Assembly (NCBI RefSeq): GCF_002487355.1
Contig: NZ_NTMG01000038.1
Location: 1-37,176 of the forward strand
DNA length: 37,176 bases
DNA from: Candidatus Methanoperedens sp. BLZ2
GTDB lineage: Archaea; Halobacteriota; Methanosarcinia; Methanosarcinales; Methanoperedenaceae
Direction: 5' to 3'
This document shows, in pieces, positions 17,151 to 25,577 of the stretch (the first letter of the stretch is position 1; the number at the start of each line of letters is the position of its first letter). Made by a program: the position numbers and the translations under genes. Under the pieces are notes generated by a model. That model saw only the letters and a program-made list of their open reading frames with translations, was not told where the DNA came from and did no database searches.

Positions 17151-17447
17151 ATGTCATATGTTAAAATCCAGCGGAGTATTTTTCAGCCAATCGAGGATAT
17201 GATCAAGATCGGATTATACAGGGATGAGCAGGAAGCCATATCTTCACTTGTTCATGATCAGGCGAAATATAAACTGGAACAATACCATAAAAAAATAGAA
17301 AATATGGAAAATAAGTATCATATGGATTTTTCCGATTTCGAAACTAAGATAAAAGCTGCCAGTGAAGAGAATTTTGAAGAATGGGATGACTATATTTTGT
17401 GGGAAAGTTATGTCAAAGCATATCAGTACTGGAGTAAACTTGCATGA
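17151..17447 (+). CDS. Putative antitoxin-like partner of TumE-type protein
   Basis: This 98-residue acidic protein begins MSYVKIQRSIFQPIEDMIKI, and then DEQEAISSLVHDQAKYKLEQYHKKIEN, a helix-rich region compatible with a short RHH or AbrB-like N-terminus and a long helix. The C-terminus is very acidic and aromatic (EENFEEWDDYILWESYVKAY), the kind of tail antitoxins use to wrap a basic toxin. Its stop overlaps the start of the next gene by 4 bases (ATGA), the usual toxin-antitoxin spacing. I do not recognise a named family. The role rests on position and composition. Confidence 0.6.
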   Translation: MSYVKIQRSIFQPIEDMIKIGLYRDEQEAISSLVHDQAKYKLEQYHKKIENMENKYHMDFSDFETKIKAASEENFEEWDDYILWESYVKAYQYWSKLA

Positions 17448-17797
17448 CAGTATCACATATAATTGTGATACTATCCGAATGCGACTTTATTGATAATTTC
17501 AAAATACTTGATATCAATATAGAACCACCGGTCCAATCGATAAAAGCCAGAGCATATTTTAAGAATGGTCAAATGCTTCAGATAACAGAAAGTATCGGAG
17601 CAGATTTCAGGAGATATTCATATCATCTGCAAGAAGGGGTCAGAATAATCAAGCGATGGGACAATGCCCCACACTGGAAAAATGTTAGGACATATCCGTT
17701 CCATGCACATGTTGATGATCAAAAAGAACCAGTAGAATCAAAAGAGATGTTTGTAAGTGATGTTATTGCAGAGATTAAGAGGATTTGTGGTTATTGA
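17444..17797 (+). CDS. TumE-family (DUF6516) toxin-like protein
   Basis: This 117-residue protein carries SIKARAYFKNGQMLQITESI, YSYHLQEGVRIIKRWDNAPHW, and the histidine-rich YPFHAHVDDQKE before a conserved acidic C-terminus. The order of RAYF.NG..L.I.E, Y.YH....... RWDNAPH and FP.H.H is what I recognise as the TumE/DUF6516 toxin family, found as the second gene of toxin-antitoxin pairs in many bacteria and archaea. The biochemical target is not established to my knowledge. Translation is coupled to the upstream gene. The module sits between two copies of the nmd3 3' end, pointing against nmd3, and ends only 14 bases from the nmd3 stop. Confidence 0.7.
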   Translation: MTVSHIIVILSECDFIDNFKILDINIEPPVQSIKARAYFKNGQMLQITESIGADFRRYSYHLQEGVRIIKRWDNAPHWKNVRTYPFHAHVDDQKEPVESKEMFVSDVIAEIKRICGY

Positions 17798-17811
17798 ACT
17801 CGAAATAAATA

Positions 17812-18852
17812 TCAAGGCACAACAAAAATCCCCTTGGCGGTTTTAACGATATTGACTTCATTCCCCGGCTCTGCACTCAGGAATTCCGGCCTTTTGATGG
17901 TAACTGACTCATAAGTTTCAGGGTCCATGACCTGTATCGTGCTTCCCTCATCCGCAACCAGTACCGCGGGAACCGCATCCAGTCTCCTGCTTAATTTCTT
18001 TACGTCTATCAGGTCATTGAAATTTTCCATGAACCTTTTTCCTGTTTCAAGGTCGAGGCCGCTCACATGCTTTCCGCAGTTCTGGACTTCAATGACTTTA
18101 TCTCCAACGCTTATAATATCCCCTTTGACGAATTCAGGAAGCCGAAGGGCGAACGTGATCCGGTAAAGGTCTACGCCGTTCTTCTGTCCCACGAGCTTGG
18201 GAAATTCCAGGAATTTTCCTCCGAAAACTTCAATGATCGCCCTGCAAATCTGCTTTCCGAGCTTCATTGAGCCCACATAAAAATCAATGCCTTCTTCAAG
18301 ATCAAGAGTTTGTGAAATGAATGCAAGCCTGTCGCCCTTTTCCCGTGAGCGTTCTGAAACATCTTTCGCGATCTGTGTGCATTTTTTAAGTTCTTCACTC
18401 GTCGGGAGGCGTTTATCCGCGCGTATCTGGACAATGCCCTCAAAATAACCCCCGGATATCCTGCTGCACGTATCGCAGGTCTCCCAGCTGATCCTCATCT
18501 CCGTATCAAGCGAAGATTCGACCGATGCATCCTTGATTTTAGCGCTTGCATCTACATGTACCCTGTATCTTGAATAATCAAGGAACTTTGGTGTTATTGT
18601 CAATTTCAGGTCATCAGCATCGTTGTCTATTTTTAGTGACTCATTTACACATTCCCGGACGGTCTTTTCCTCATCCTCCCTTGATGACCATCGACCTTTC
18701 TTGAACACGGAACCGCAAGTCCGGCATATGCGCGAATAAAGGACTGCGGGGCACTCGATCAGGGTCCTGTTTCCCGTGAAGCATTCCAGGCATATGTTTT
18801 CAAAAAAAACATCCGTATCTTTACCGCATTTTGGACAGAATAAAGTTGCCAT
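17812..18852 (-). CDS. nmd3: Archaeal NMD3-related ribosome-associated protein
   Basis: This 346-residue protein has the Nmd3 layout. An N-terminal zinc pair FCPKCGKDTD / NICLECF comes first, then a second site ICRTCGSVFKKGRW, a middle region with ETCDTCSRISGGYFEGIVQIRA, and SH3/OB-like C-terminal domains (FVKGDIISVGDKVIEVQNCG, GSTIQVMDPETYESVTI). In eukaryotes Nmd3 is the export adaptor of the 60S subunit; in archaea the role is thought to be in large-subunit handling or translation, with little direct evidence. Its start overlaps the stop of the galE-like gene (TAATG), so it is the second gene of that operon. Its last third is duplicated 1.3 kb downstream. Confidence 0.9.
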   Translation of the reverse strand: MATLFCPKCGKDTDVFFENICLECFTGNRTLIECPAVLYSRICRTCGSVFKKGRWSSREDEEKTVRECVNESLKIDNDADDLKLTITPKFLDYSRYRVHVDASAKIKDASVESSLDTEMRISWETCDTCSRISGGYFEGIVQIRADKRLPTSEELKKCTQIAKDVSERSREKGDRLAFISQTLDLEEGIDFYVGSMKLGKQICRAIIEVFGGKFLEFPKLVGQKNGVDLYRITFALRLPEFVKGDIISVGDKVIEVQNCGKHVSGLDLETGKRFMENFNDLIDVKKLSRRLDAVPAVLVADEGSTIQVMDPETYESVTIKRPEFLSAEPGNEVNIVKTAKGIFVVP

Positions 18853-19793
18853 TATATTTTTCCTAAAGTACTTCTTGTCGCAGCGCTTACGCTGCTTTTG
18901 GAATTATTGTTGGGTTTCCATCCCAGCTGCTGCAATTTTTCTATGGAAAGAAGCATTTTTGGCACATCTCCTTTCCAGCCGCGCTTCCCGCCTGTATATG
19001 TGAATTTAACATCTTTTAATCCCATTTCTTTAACGATCAACTCGCCAATTCCGGTTGAATTTATTGTATCATTTGAACCGATATTGAATATATTTGCCAT
19101 TTCATGGCTGTTCTCAACTGCAAATAAAATAGCATCCACACAATCAGAAACATGGATATAAGATTTTCGCTGCTGCCCGTCACCAAGTATCTCAAGAGTT
19201 TCCGGATTTTTCCTGAGCTTGTTAATGAAATCTATTATTATCCCGTGTGTTCCCCGCTCGCCCACGATATTTGCAAAACGGAATATCCAGGATCTCATAT
19301 CAAATGTATGGCAATATGAAGTGATGAGCGCTTCACATGCAAGTTTTGAGGCGCCGTATAATGATATCGGGACAAGAGGCCCGTAATTTTCAGGTGTGGG
19401 TATAATTGATGCCTCGCCATATACTGTTGATGTGGATGTAAAAACAATATTTTGCTGCTTATTCATCCTCATCGCTTCAAGCAGGTTATAGGTAACGATG
19501 ATATTCTGCTCAAGATGGACTTTTGTATTTTGCGCCCCAAGGCGCACATCGGGATTTGCCGCAAGATGATATATGAAATCAGCGCCTTTGATGGCGTGTG
19601 TTAGTTTTTCAAGTTCCAGCATATCGAGTTTAACGAATTTGAAATTTTTATCAGGAATATGATGTTCAAGAAACTCCATTTTCCCGGAACTCAGGTTATC
19701 AATAACTGTGACTTCATTTCCGCCTGTCAGTAATTTGTCTACTACATGGCTTCCGATGAAACCCGCTCCTCCTGTTACTATTATTTTATGCAT
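18852..19793 (-). CDS. NAD-dependent nucleotide-sugar epimerase/dehydratase (GalE-like)
   Basis: This 313-residue extended short-chain dehydrogenase carries the NAD site TGGAGFIGSH at residues 7-16, the substrate-binding DIYHLAAN-type motif (ADFIYHLAANPDVR), the catalytic serine/threonine segment FTSTSTVYG and the YxxxK pair in YGASKLACEA. The RFANIVGERGTHG and GDGQQRKSYIHVSDCVDA blocks resemble UDP-glucose 4-epimerase-like enzymes of archaeal surface-sugar pathways. Whether it is an epimerase, dehydratase or reductase on UDP- or dTDP-sugars is not decidable here. It leads the operon with nmd3 (1-base overlap). No glycosyltransferases are adjacent. The product could feed the N-glycosylation suggested by the many NxS/T sites in the cytochrome, which is speculative. 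Confidence 0.85.
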   Translation of the reverse strand: MHKIIVTGGAGFIGSHVVDKLLTGGNEVTVIDNLSSGKMEFLEHHIPDKNFKFVKLDMLELEKLTHAIKGADFIYHLAANPDVRLGAQNTKVHLEQNIIVTYNLLEAMRMNKQQNIVFTSTSTVYGEASIIPTPENYGPLVPISLYGASKLACEALITSYCHTFDMRSWIFRFANIVGERGTHGIIIDFINKLRKNPETLEILGDGQQRKSYIHVSDCVDAILFAVENSHEMANIFNIGSNDTINSTGIGELIVKEMGLKDVKFTYTGGKRGWKGDVPKMLLSIEKLQQLGWKPNNNSKSSVSAATRSTLGKI

Positions 19794-20231
19794 TATATTA
19801 TGACCTCAATTCAATTATGTGCTAAAGTTGGGGTTTGGAAGGATAAATATTTTGGGGGATAGCAAGAAGGTTTCAAATTGTGGGGTGTTTATCCCAGAAT
19901 AATAATATAATAAACTTTTTGATGGAAGTTCAATTTACATATATCTCTGATTGATATAAAATACTACACTATTAATATATAATACTCACAAAAAGTACAA
20001 AAGTGAGAAAATATGAATCAAAAAAATGAGTCTACAAATTGCCAAGACAATATTGAACATCTTTTAGAAAGTGTCTGAAAAATAGATATACAAAACAAAA
20101 TCCGGGCACTTTTTAGTAATCAGCACAACCTGAAATCTTATGCTATAATTTTTGGGAATCATTCTCATGTTTCTGATAATGTCAACGTATTTATATCGCT
20201 TAATTGCATCCATATTATGGGAGGTAAGTGA
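19794..20231. other. 438-base gap with promoter signals and a possible broken small ORF
   Basis: TTAATATATAATAC (about 19972-19985) is a strong TATA-like element, 28-40 bases before ATG 20013. That ATG opens MNQKNESTNCQDNIEHLLES V and stops at TGA (20076-20078). The same frame then stays open for another 49 codons (KIDIQNKIRALFSNQHNLKS and onwards) to TGA at 20229-20231, directly before the DUF3303 start. This is either a small gene broken by one stop or chance. TTTATATC (about 20190) and GGGAGGT (20219-20225) serve DUF3303. Confidence 0.3.
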
Positions 20232-20495
20232 ATGTTATTTGTACTATGGTTCAAGTGGAATCCGGAGACTACATCAAAACTCATGGAACTTTGGAAAGAA
20301 TTTAAATATCCAGATGAAGTGAAATTGATTAACAGGTATCTCTTGATAGGCAGGCATATCTCTGTGGCAATATTTGATGCCCCAAACGAAGAAGCAATAC
20401 TAAAGATAACCTATCCATTTAGAGAAATCGGCGTGCCCCATATAGCTCCTGCATTACCGCTTGAAGAAGCATTAGAAATTATGGACAGAATGTAG
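20232..20495 (+). CDS. DUF3303 family protein
   Basis: The product has 87 residues, a compact ferredoxin-like alpha/beta size. It begins MLFVLWFKWNPETTSKLMELWKEF in two parts, with KLINRYLLIGRHISVAIFDA and EEAILKITYPFREIGVPHIA following, and ends PLEEALEIMDRM. The MLF.V.F.W.PE start, G.....IFDAP.E and final P...EA.E... pattern match DUF3303, a small family frequent in methanogenic archaea, function unknown. A perfect GGGAGGT lies six bases before the ATG. A run TTTTTTATTTATTTCTTTTT (20501-20520) begins five bases after the stop and is a good archaeal U-tract terminator. Confidence 0.8.
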   Translation: MLFVLWFKWNPETTSKLMELWKEFKYPDEVKLINRYLLIGRHISVAIFDAPNEEAILKITYPFREIGVPHIAPALPLEEALEIMDRM

Positions 20496-20500
20496 GTAGA

Positions 20501-20521
20501 TTTTTTATTTATTTCTTTTTT
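20501..20521 (+). terminator. U-tract terminator after DUF3303
   Basis: A 21-base run containing 18 T residues follows the DUF3303 stop. Archaeal RNA polymerase, helped by the aCPSF1/FttA nuclease encoded at 31148, stops on such U-rich tracts. No hairpin is needed or seen. Confidence 0.55.
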
Positions 20522-20614
20522 ACGCCCTACATAAACTATCGCAGGCGAGCGTGTTAAGGTTTGATACAGCCTATAATCTGACTTATGAATCGAAAGCTCC
20601 GAGCCTTCATTATA

Positions 20615-21084
20615 CTACCAATCCAGAGCGCCCCCGAGTTTTTTGCGCTTGTAGCTAATGTAAAGGATTAACATTAAGATACAGTCGGCACCTTTGCGTT
20701 TTCGCTTCCCTGGCTTGATGTTCTGGTTGAGGCTAAAAAGATTCGTTGGATCATATTTGTTTTTCAGCGCAGTGAGCCGTTTGTACTTTGCTTCACCATA
20801 AGCAGCCCTGACCCGTTTCTCTCCTTCATTGCCCAGGAAGTTAACATAAACCCCGCCTGTCGAGAATGGTTCTGTGGATGCGAAGAACTCATGTGTCCAC
20901 CGGATGTGCTCATCAGATTCCAGCGGGTCTGACCACACTGCATTGATATTGATAGAGCATAGGCCATCCCGGTCTCCAAAGGCTGTCTCATCCCTGTCGA
21001 CGCGGCTCAAGGCGCCCCCAAGGTGAGATACAACCGTGCAGGACAGCGGCGATCGAGTACTCCAGGCATGGGGTAAGATAATTT
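20615..21084 (-). pseudogene. C-terminal remnant of an FAD-linked (BBE-type) oxidase
   Basis: On the minus strand the open frame from about 21084 reads SPLSCTVVSHLGGALSRV, then DETAFGDRDGLCSININAVW, EPFSTGGVYVNFLGNEGE and KYKRLTALKNKYDPTNLFSL with NQNIKP. This is the substrate domain end and berberine-bridge (BBE) segment of oxygen-dependent FAD oxidoreductases. The first 300 or so residues with the FAD site are missing, and a stop (TAA) lies just upstream. After NQNIKP the frame runs on into unrelated basic sequence instead of stopping. The ORF caller's TTG at 21010 has no ribosome site. I read it as a dead fragment, perhaps acquired from a bacterium. Confidence 0.75.
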
Positions 21085-21163
21085 AATTTCTATCTGGATC
21101 GTGCCATTTAAACAGCAATAAATTATTTATATGATGATGGCCACTAATATATTGGGGATAATT

Positions 21164-21454
21164 ATGAGAGTTAGTGAAATAATAGAAGAATTCATTCCGT
21201 GTAAAGTATGTGGAAATAGTGATCTGGAAAATTTTTATTTCCATGTTTCAGTGGATAAGGGTCAGCCATATGTAAAATGCTGTGAATGCGAAGAGGATTA
21301 CTATTCCACAAGCGCCAGGAAAATTTTAGAACGTGCCGATGAATCAAGGAAGGCAAAAACGGAATCAAGAATAACCTTTAAGGAAAGAACTGGTATCAGT
21401 TTCAACGACCAACAGCCTGTACATCCTCTTGTTAAAGTATTGGCACAGATGTAG
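21164..21454 (+). CDS. Small zinc-ribbon protein, unknown function
   Basis: The protein has 96 residues starting MRVSEIIEEFIPCKVCGN. The ATG at 21164 is preceded by GGGGATAATT and is preferred over an in-frame ATG at 21131. Two cysteine pairs, CKVCG (near residue 13) and CCEC (near 40), are spaced for one zinc. After EEDYYSTSARKILERA the C-terminal half is basic and probably helical or disordered. A zinc ribbon of this kind suggests nucleic-acid or protein binding. I do not recognise the family. It lies between the broken oxidase and the ThDP enzyme and has its own promoter region (TATTTATATG, 21124-21133). Confidence 0.6.
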   Translation: MRVSEIIEEFIPCKVCGNSDLENFYFHVSVDKGQPYVKCCECEEDYYSTSARKILERADESRKAKTESRITFKERTGISFNDQQPVHPLVKVLAQM

Positions 21455-21622
21455 AACGAAAAGTAACTATAACTCAAGACCAGTTGAATGATTGGCGATG
21501 GTGCTAATATAGAATACTGGTTTTACACTTGGGGGGAGGTTAAGGTTACTTTGGAAATACTCTTCCTATACCGATGTTGGGAGCAGGGTTTTCGGGAGTT
21601 CTTGAGCCAATCCTCTCCTCCA
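21455..21622. other. Gap between convergent genes
   Basis: This is 168 bases between the zinc-ribbon stop and the stop of the ThDP enzyme. A plus-strand stretch after TAA (21541-21543) reads GYFGNTLPIPMLGAGFSGVL and EPILSSIMSLC before a stop. It could be the tail of a lost protein but is too short to claim. No hairpin terminator is seen. Confidence 0.3.
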
Positions 21623-23275
21623 TTATGTCTTTGTGCTGATAACAGGCATTAACATTTTTGCTTTATCGATCACAACATCAACAATAGAAGGCCTTGTCGA
21701 TGAAAATGCCTGCTCAATAGCGCTATCAAGCTCTTCAGGACGCTCTACCCTGAAACCCTCTCCTCCGCATGATATTGCAAAATCAGCAAAGTCAGGGTTA
21801 ATAAATTCAATCCCGAATGCCTTATAACCGTACATCTCCTGCTCTTTTTTTATATTCTTTAACATACCATCGTTGAATATTATCACTTTAACAGGCAATT
21901 TGTTAAAAACAGCAGTCGTGAAATCCGCCATCAACATGGCAAATCCACCATCACCTGTAATGCAGATGACCTGCCTGTCAGGATAAATAAGCTGGCCTGC
22001 CATGCTTGCTGGAAAAGCAAAAGCCATGCTTCCCATATTTGAGGAGAATAACGTTTGTTCACCATCACACAGGTATCTTTTATAAAACCAGTAGGTATGA
22101 TCTCCACTGTCTACAGTTATGAGAGCATCTTTCTTTGCGTGTTTTTTTATTGCCTGGATGACATAACCAGGAGAAACTGGTACTGAGGTATCCATGGCAT
22201 CTTTTTTAATATCAGCCAACTGTTCCTCCTTTAGTTTTCCTATATGTTCAAAGTACTCTTTATCCGGGATTTTCCTGCTCACCTTTTTCTCAAGTTCTCC
22301 CAGAGCAAGCTTTGCATCCCCTTCCATACCCACTTTTACAGGGAAACTTTTACCAAGATGCACGCCGTTGATATCTATCTGGATCACAGGAATACCATGC
22401 AATAGATTCTTTTCTCTGAAACTTGAACCCGCGATAATGATTAGATCTGATTTTGTTACGGCCTGTGCAGCGCATAATGTCCCAAGAGACCCAAGAACAC
22501 CAACTGCAAGGGGATGTGTTTCAGGGATCACTCCTTTTGCGCGTGAGGTTGTGGCTATGGGGGATTTGATCTTTTCGGCTAATCTTATGGCTTCTTCCCT
22601 TGCATCCCTTGCTCCCCAACCAATAAAGAGAAGCGGTTTCTTGCTTTTATTGATCGTGATAGATGCGGAATCGATGTCTGTGTCTGACGGGACAATACCC
22701 GTTTTAAAAATATGTTCATCCGGCAGCCATATCTTATCGTCTGATTTTTCAGAAAGAATATCAGTAGGCAGGCTTAACATCGCTGCGCCCCTGTGGGAAT
22801 ATGCATTCTTAAGCGCCATGATCGTTGCCCTGATCGCCTGTTTTGGCTTTGCTATAGTCTCGTGATAAACTGTAAAAGGGGCAAATATTTCTATCTCGTC
22901 TATTTCCTGGAGATGCTCACTTCCAAGCAGCACCTGTGATATCTGGCCCACAAGCGCAAGTGCAGGAGCCCCATCTGCTGTGGCATCCACAAGGCCCGTG
23001 ATCAGGTTTGTTGCCCCCGGACCTGCGATAGATAAACAAGCAGCCACTTCCCCGGTGAGCTTTCCGTATGCTCCTGCCATAAAAGCCGCTGTCCCCTCAT
23101 GTCTTGTGAGAATGAATCTGATATTGTTCTGCTTCCTGATAGATTCCACAAGCGGGAGATTCGAGTCTCCGGGAATACCAAAAACAAATTTTACGCCTGT
23201 AGCTGCAAGTTGTTCGATTATCTTGTCAGCTACTGTTGTTATAACTTGCGCTTTTTCAATTGTATTTTCTTTCAC
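21623..23275 (-). CDS. ThDP-dependent enzyme of the acetolactate synthase / pyruvate oxidase family
   Basis: This protein of about 550 residues has the three-domain fold of the family. The ThDP-activating glutamate is in RHEGTAAFMAGAY. The FAD/nucleotide-like middle domain shows KKPLLFIGWGARDAREEA. The cofactor motif is GDGGFAMLMADFTTAVFNKL followed by VIIFND. An E-G-x pair and GPGATNLITGLVDA are intact. The substrate is probably pyruvate or another 2-keto acid, giving acetyl, acetaldehyde or acetolactate products. It is not clearly IlvB because no ilvN follows. The start is GTG at 23275, because AAAGGGGGA lies just before it; the longer TTG start at 23293 would put this ribosome site inside the coding region. 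Upstream is DUF531, 35 bases away. Confidence 0.85.
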   Translation of the reverse strand: MKENTIEKAQVITTVADKIIEQLAATGVKFVFGIPGDSNLPLVESIRKQNNIRFILTRHEGTAAFMAGAYGKLTGEVAACLSIAGPGATNLITGLVDATADGAPALALVGQISQVLLGSEHLQEIDEIEIFAPFTVYHETIAKPKQAIRATIMALKNAYSHRGAAMLSLPTDILSEKSDDKIWLPDEHIFKTGIVPSDTDIDSASITINKSKKPLLFIGWGARDAREEAIRLAEKIKSPIATTSRAKGVIPETHPLAVGVLGSLGTLCAAQAVTKSDLIIIAGSSFREKNLLHGIPVIQIDINGVHLGKSFPVKVGMEGDAKLALGELEKKVSRKIPDKEYFEHIGKLKEEQLADIKKDAMDTSVPVSPGYVIQAIKKHAKKDALITVDSGDHTYWFYKRYLCDGEQTLFSSNMGSMAFAFPASMAGQLIYPDRQVICITGDGGFAMLMADFTTAVFNKLPVKVIIFNDGMLKNIKKEQEMYGYKAFGIEFINPDFADFAISCGGEGFRVERPEELDSAIEQAFSSTRPSIVDVVIDKAKMLMPVISTKT

Positions 23276-23310
23276 TCTGTTTCCCCCTTTCAAACATTGG
23301 AAATGAAAGA

Positions 23311-23850
23311 TTATATACTTTGTCTTGATATTCCTGCCAGGCGCCCTGAAATAATGGCAGGGACAGCCCCTATCGCAGTACAGGTTTCAAGTGATACGCC
23401 TTTTGAAGTAATATCCAGATGATATTGCGCCATCTCAAACAGATCAGACGGAAGTCCTTTATGTCCTAATCCAATAAGGAAAAGAAATGATCTTTTCCTG
23501 GTTATTTGTTCAACAAGTGCAGGGAGTGCTATCTCTTTTTTCTTGTAAGGGTGTGAAGTTGTTACGACAGGAGAGCCAAACTGCGGCTGAAACCCTTTTT
23601 CAGGCAGGTCAAATACGAAAAACCTGCCAGTCCCGAATAGCTCTGCAAGATATTTTCCTGAGCCGCCGATAGTTGTTTTGTCTTTTACAAAATTCATAAG
23701 TTCTTCTGCGCTCATCTTGAAAGGGAAATCAAAAAGCGCTAGATTGAAACCGAAAGCATAAGCGATAGGCGCTGCCCTTGCAATACTGCGGTAATGAGCT
23801 TCATGTATCTTTATTTTATCATAGGTATTCACAATTCCAAGAGTTAGCAT
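23311..23850 (-). CDS. DUF531 family protein (possible SPOUT-like fold)
   Basis: This 179-residue archaeal protein begins MLTLGIVNTYDKIKIHEAHY, continues ARAAPIAYAFGFNLALFDFP and ends in SFLFLIGLGHKGLPSDLFEM with HHLDIT-like YHLDITSKGVSLETCTAIGA. The whole length matches what I know as DUF531 (COG1772). The final GLGHKGLP ... GVSLETCTAIGAVPAI block resembles the trefoil knot of SPOUT RNA methyltransferases, so an RNA-modifying role is possible; that is inference from pattern, not alignment. The gene may share a transcript with the ThDP enzyme downstream (35-base gap). It is divergent from the subtilase gene 36 bases away. Confidence 0.7.
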   Translation of the reverse strand: MLTLGIVNTYDKIKIHEAHYRSIARAAPIAYAFGFNLALFDFPFKMSAEELMNFVKDKTTIGGSGKYLAELFGTGRFFVFDLPEKGFQPQFGSPVVTTSHPYKKKEIALPALVEQITRKRSFLFLIGLGHKGLPSDLFEMAQYHLDITSKGVSLETCTAIGAVPAIISGRLAGISRQSI

Positions 23851-23886
23851 ACCTGGTTAATAGTAAAATCAAAATACTTGAAAGTT

Positions 23887-25530
23887 ATGTATAATCTAAA
23901 AATGCTCCTGAAAAATAAAATAATCCTTTTTGTAAAGATATCAGCGGCCTTGATATTATTATTGATAGCATTTTCAGTATTTGCCGGGGCTGTTAATAAT
24001 AAAATTTCTCCTCAGGTTGAATCACTCATGCTAACTCATGAGAAAGTGCCAGTGATAATAGTGCTCAAAGATAAACCTGTAATTCCAATTAAATCAAAAG
24101 AATTGACAATAAATTCAATGAAAAATCATGCTTCAAGCAGCCAGCAGCAGCTTGTTGGTTTCTTGAAAGATGAAAAGGTGAAGGGAAAGGCCGATAAAAT
24201 AAAACAATTCTGGATCGTTAATTCGATAGCGGTGAACGCATCACCAGGGGTTATCAAGGCTATTTCAATAAGGGATGATGTTGATAGTATAGAACTTGAT
24301 TCCGAAATTCATATCCTTGAAGATTCTTCTCTTTCAACCCGGGTCACACAGGGGCAGATAGACAGCGCAACAAATGCAATAAAACAGGTCAATGCAACAA
24401 ATGCCTGGGAAACCGGGATTGACGGCACGGGCATAAACGTCTCTGTTCTTGATACAGGGATATATGCGGCGCATCCTGATATCGTGGGAAGGATCATAAA
24501 AGGATACGATTTTGTCAATAATGATAACGATCCTGCGGATGACGACGGTCACGGAACACACGTTGCCGGGACAGTGGGTGGGAATGGCGCTGGCGGGACG
24601 ACGACAGGTGTGGCTCCGAATGTGAGTTTGCTCATAGCCAAGGTATGCAATAGCGGTGGATGGTGTTTTAATAGCGATATAGTAGATGCAATTCAATGGT
24701 CGGTTGAGAATGGCGCCGATATTATCAGTATGTCGCTTGGAGATACTGCACGCTCCAATACGATACATCTGGCGATCAATAATGCAATAAATATGGAAGT
24801 CGTGGTGATAGCAGCAGCAGGGAACGACGGTCCAAATCCGGGAACAATAAATTATCCGGGGGGAGAAAAAAATGTAATTGCGGCTGGAGCTGTTGATGGC
24901 TCTGATGTAATAGCTTATTTCAGCAGCAGAGGACCTATCACTGTGGATGGGGAAGTGCTGACAAAACCGGATGTAAGTGCTCCAGGTATCAATATCATTT
25001 CATTGTATTATCTTTCAAATGGATATACAATAAAGTCAGGTACCTCCATGGCAACTCCCCATGTATCCGGCGCTGCTGCTCTACTCTTGCAAGCTGCGAG
25101 ACAACTTGGAACAACTCTTTCACCTGCGCAGATAAAAAGCATACTTGAAAATACATCAGTAGATAAGGGATTGGCAGGAAAAGACAATAATTACGGTGCA
25201 GGCAGGATTGATGTATTTGCAGCGATAGAATCACTGGTCCCACCTCCTCTGGGTTTCATTAACGGTACAGTGATGGACAGTGTTGATAAAACAGGTATTG
25301 CAGAAGTGATGATCTCCACTAATACCAGCATCTCAACAATGACTGATGCAACCGGGTTCTATTCATTTGCCCTTACCCCGGGTACATATAATCTTACGGC
25401 GACATTCCTGCCGACATATTATACAAATAGAACGATCATGGTATCGCCAGTAATAAACGCTGAAGTCGTTCAGGATATTGAACTTTTGAAGAAGCCAACA
25501 GGTAACATTAGCGGAACGATAACTATTTAG
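23887..25530 (+). CDS. Secreted subtilisin-like serine protease
   Basis: The protein is about 547 residues long. An N-terminal signal or anchor (KISAALILLLIAFSVFAGAV) is followed by an I9-type propeptide (VPVIIVLKDKPVIPIK). The S8 catalytic triad is complete: Asp in VSVLDTGIYAAHPDI, His in DDDGHGTHVAGTVGG and Ser in SGTSMATPHVSGAAALLL, with the oxyanion Asn in AAAGNDGPNPG. The last 90 residues form a carboxypeptidase-regulatory-like beta domain (INGTVMDSVDKTGIAEVMIS, TDATGFYSFALTPGTYNLTA). No C-terminal membrane helix is seen, so the enzyme is probably released or cell-wall bound. An in-frame TTG at 23878 precedes ATG 23887, and neither has a clear ribosome site. It may process surface proteins such as the giant cytochrome; this is speculative. 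Confidence 0.9.
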   Translation: MYNLKMLLKNKIILFVKISAALILLLIAFSVFAGAVNNKISPQVESLMLTHEKVPVIIVLKDKPVIPIKSKELTINSMKNHASSSQQQLVGFLKDEKVKGKADKIKQFWIVNSIAVNASPGVIKAISIRDDVDSIELDSEIHILEDSSLSTRVTQGQIDSATNAIKQVNATNAWETGIDGTGINVSVLDTGIYAAHPDIVGRIIKGYDFVNNDNDPADDDGHGTHVAGTVGGNGAGGTTTGVAPNVSLLIAKVCNSGGWCFNSDIVDAIQWSVENGADIISMSLGDTARSNTIHLAINNAINMEVVVIAAAGNDGPNPGTINYPGGEKNVIAAGAVDGSDVIAYFSSRGPITVDGEVLTKPDVSAPGINIISLYYLSNGYTIKSGTSMATPHVSGAAALLLQAARQLGTTLSPAQIKSILENTSVDKGLAGKDNNYGAGRIDVFAAIESLVPPPLGFINGTVMDSVDKTGIAEVMISTNTSISTMTDATGFYSFALTPGTYNLTATFLPTYYTNRTIMVSPVINAEVVQDIELLKKPTGNISGTITI

Positions 25531-25577
25531 TGCCTTATTACTTAATCAGAATAACTAAAAAATGAGACTGTGAGAGT

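Noticed and set aside
22194-22865. 223-codon plus-strand ORF opposite the ThDP enzyme
   Set aside because: It is a mirror of a conserved gene, with no start signal and unnatural composition.
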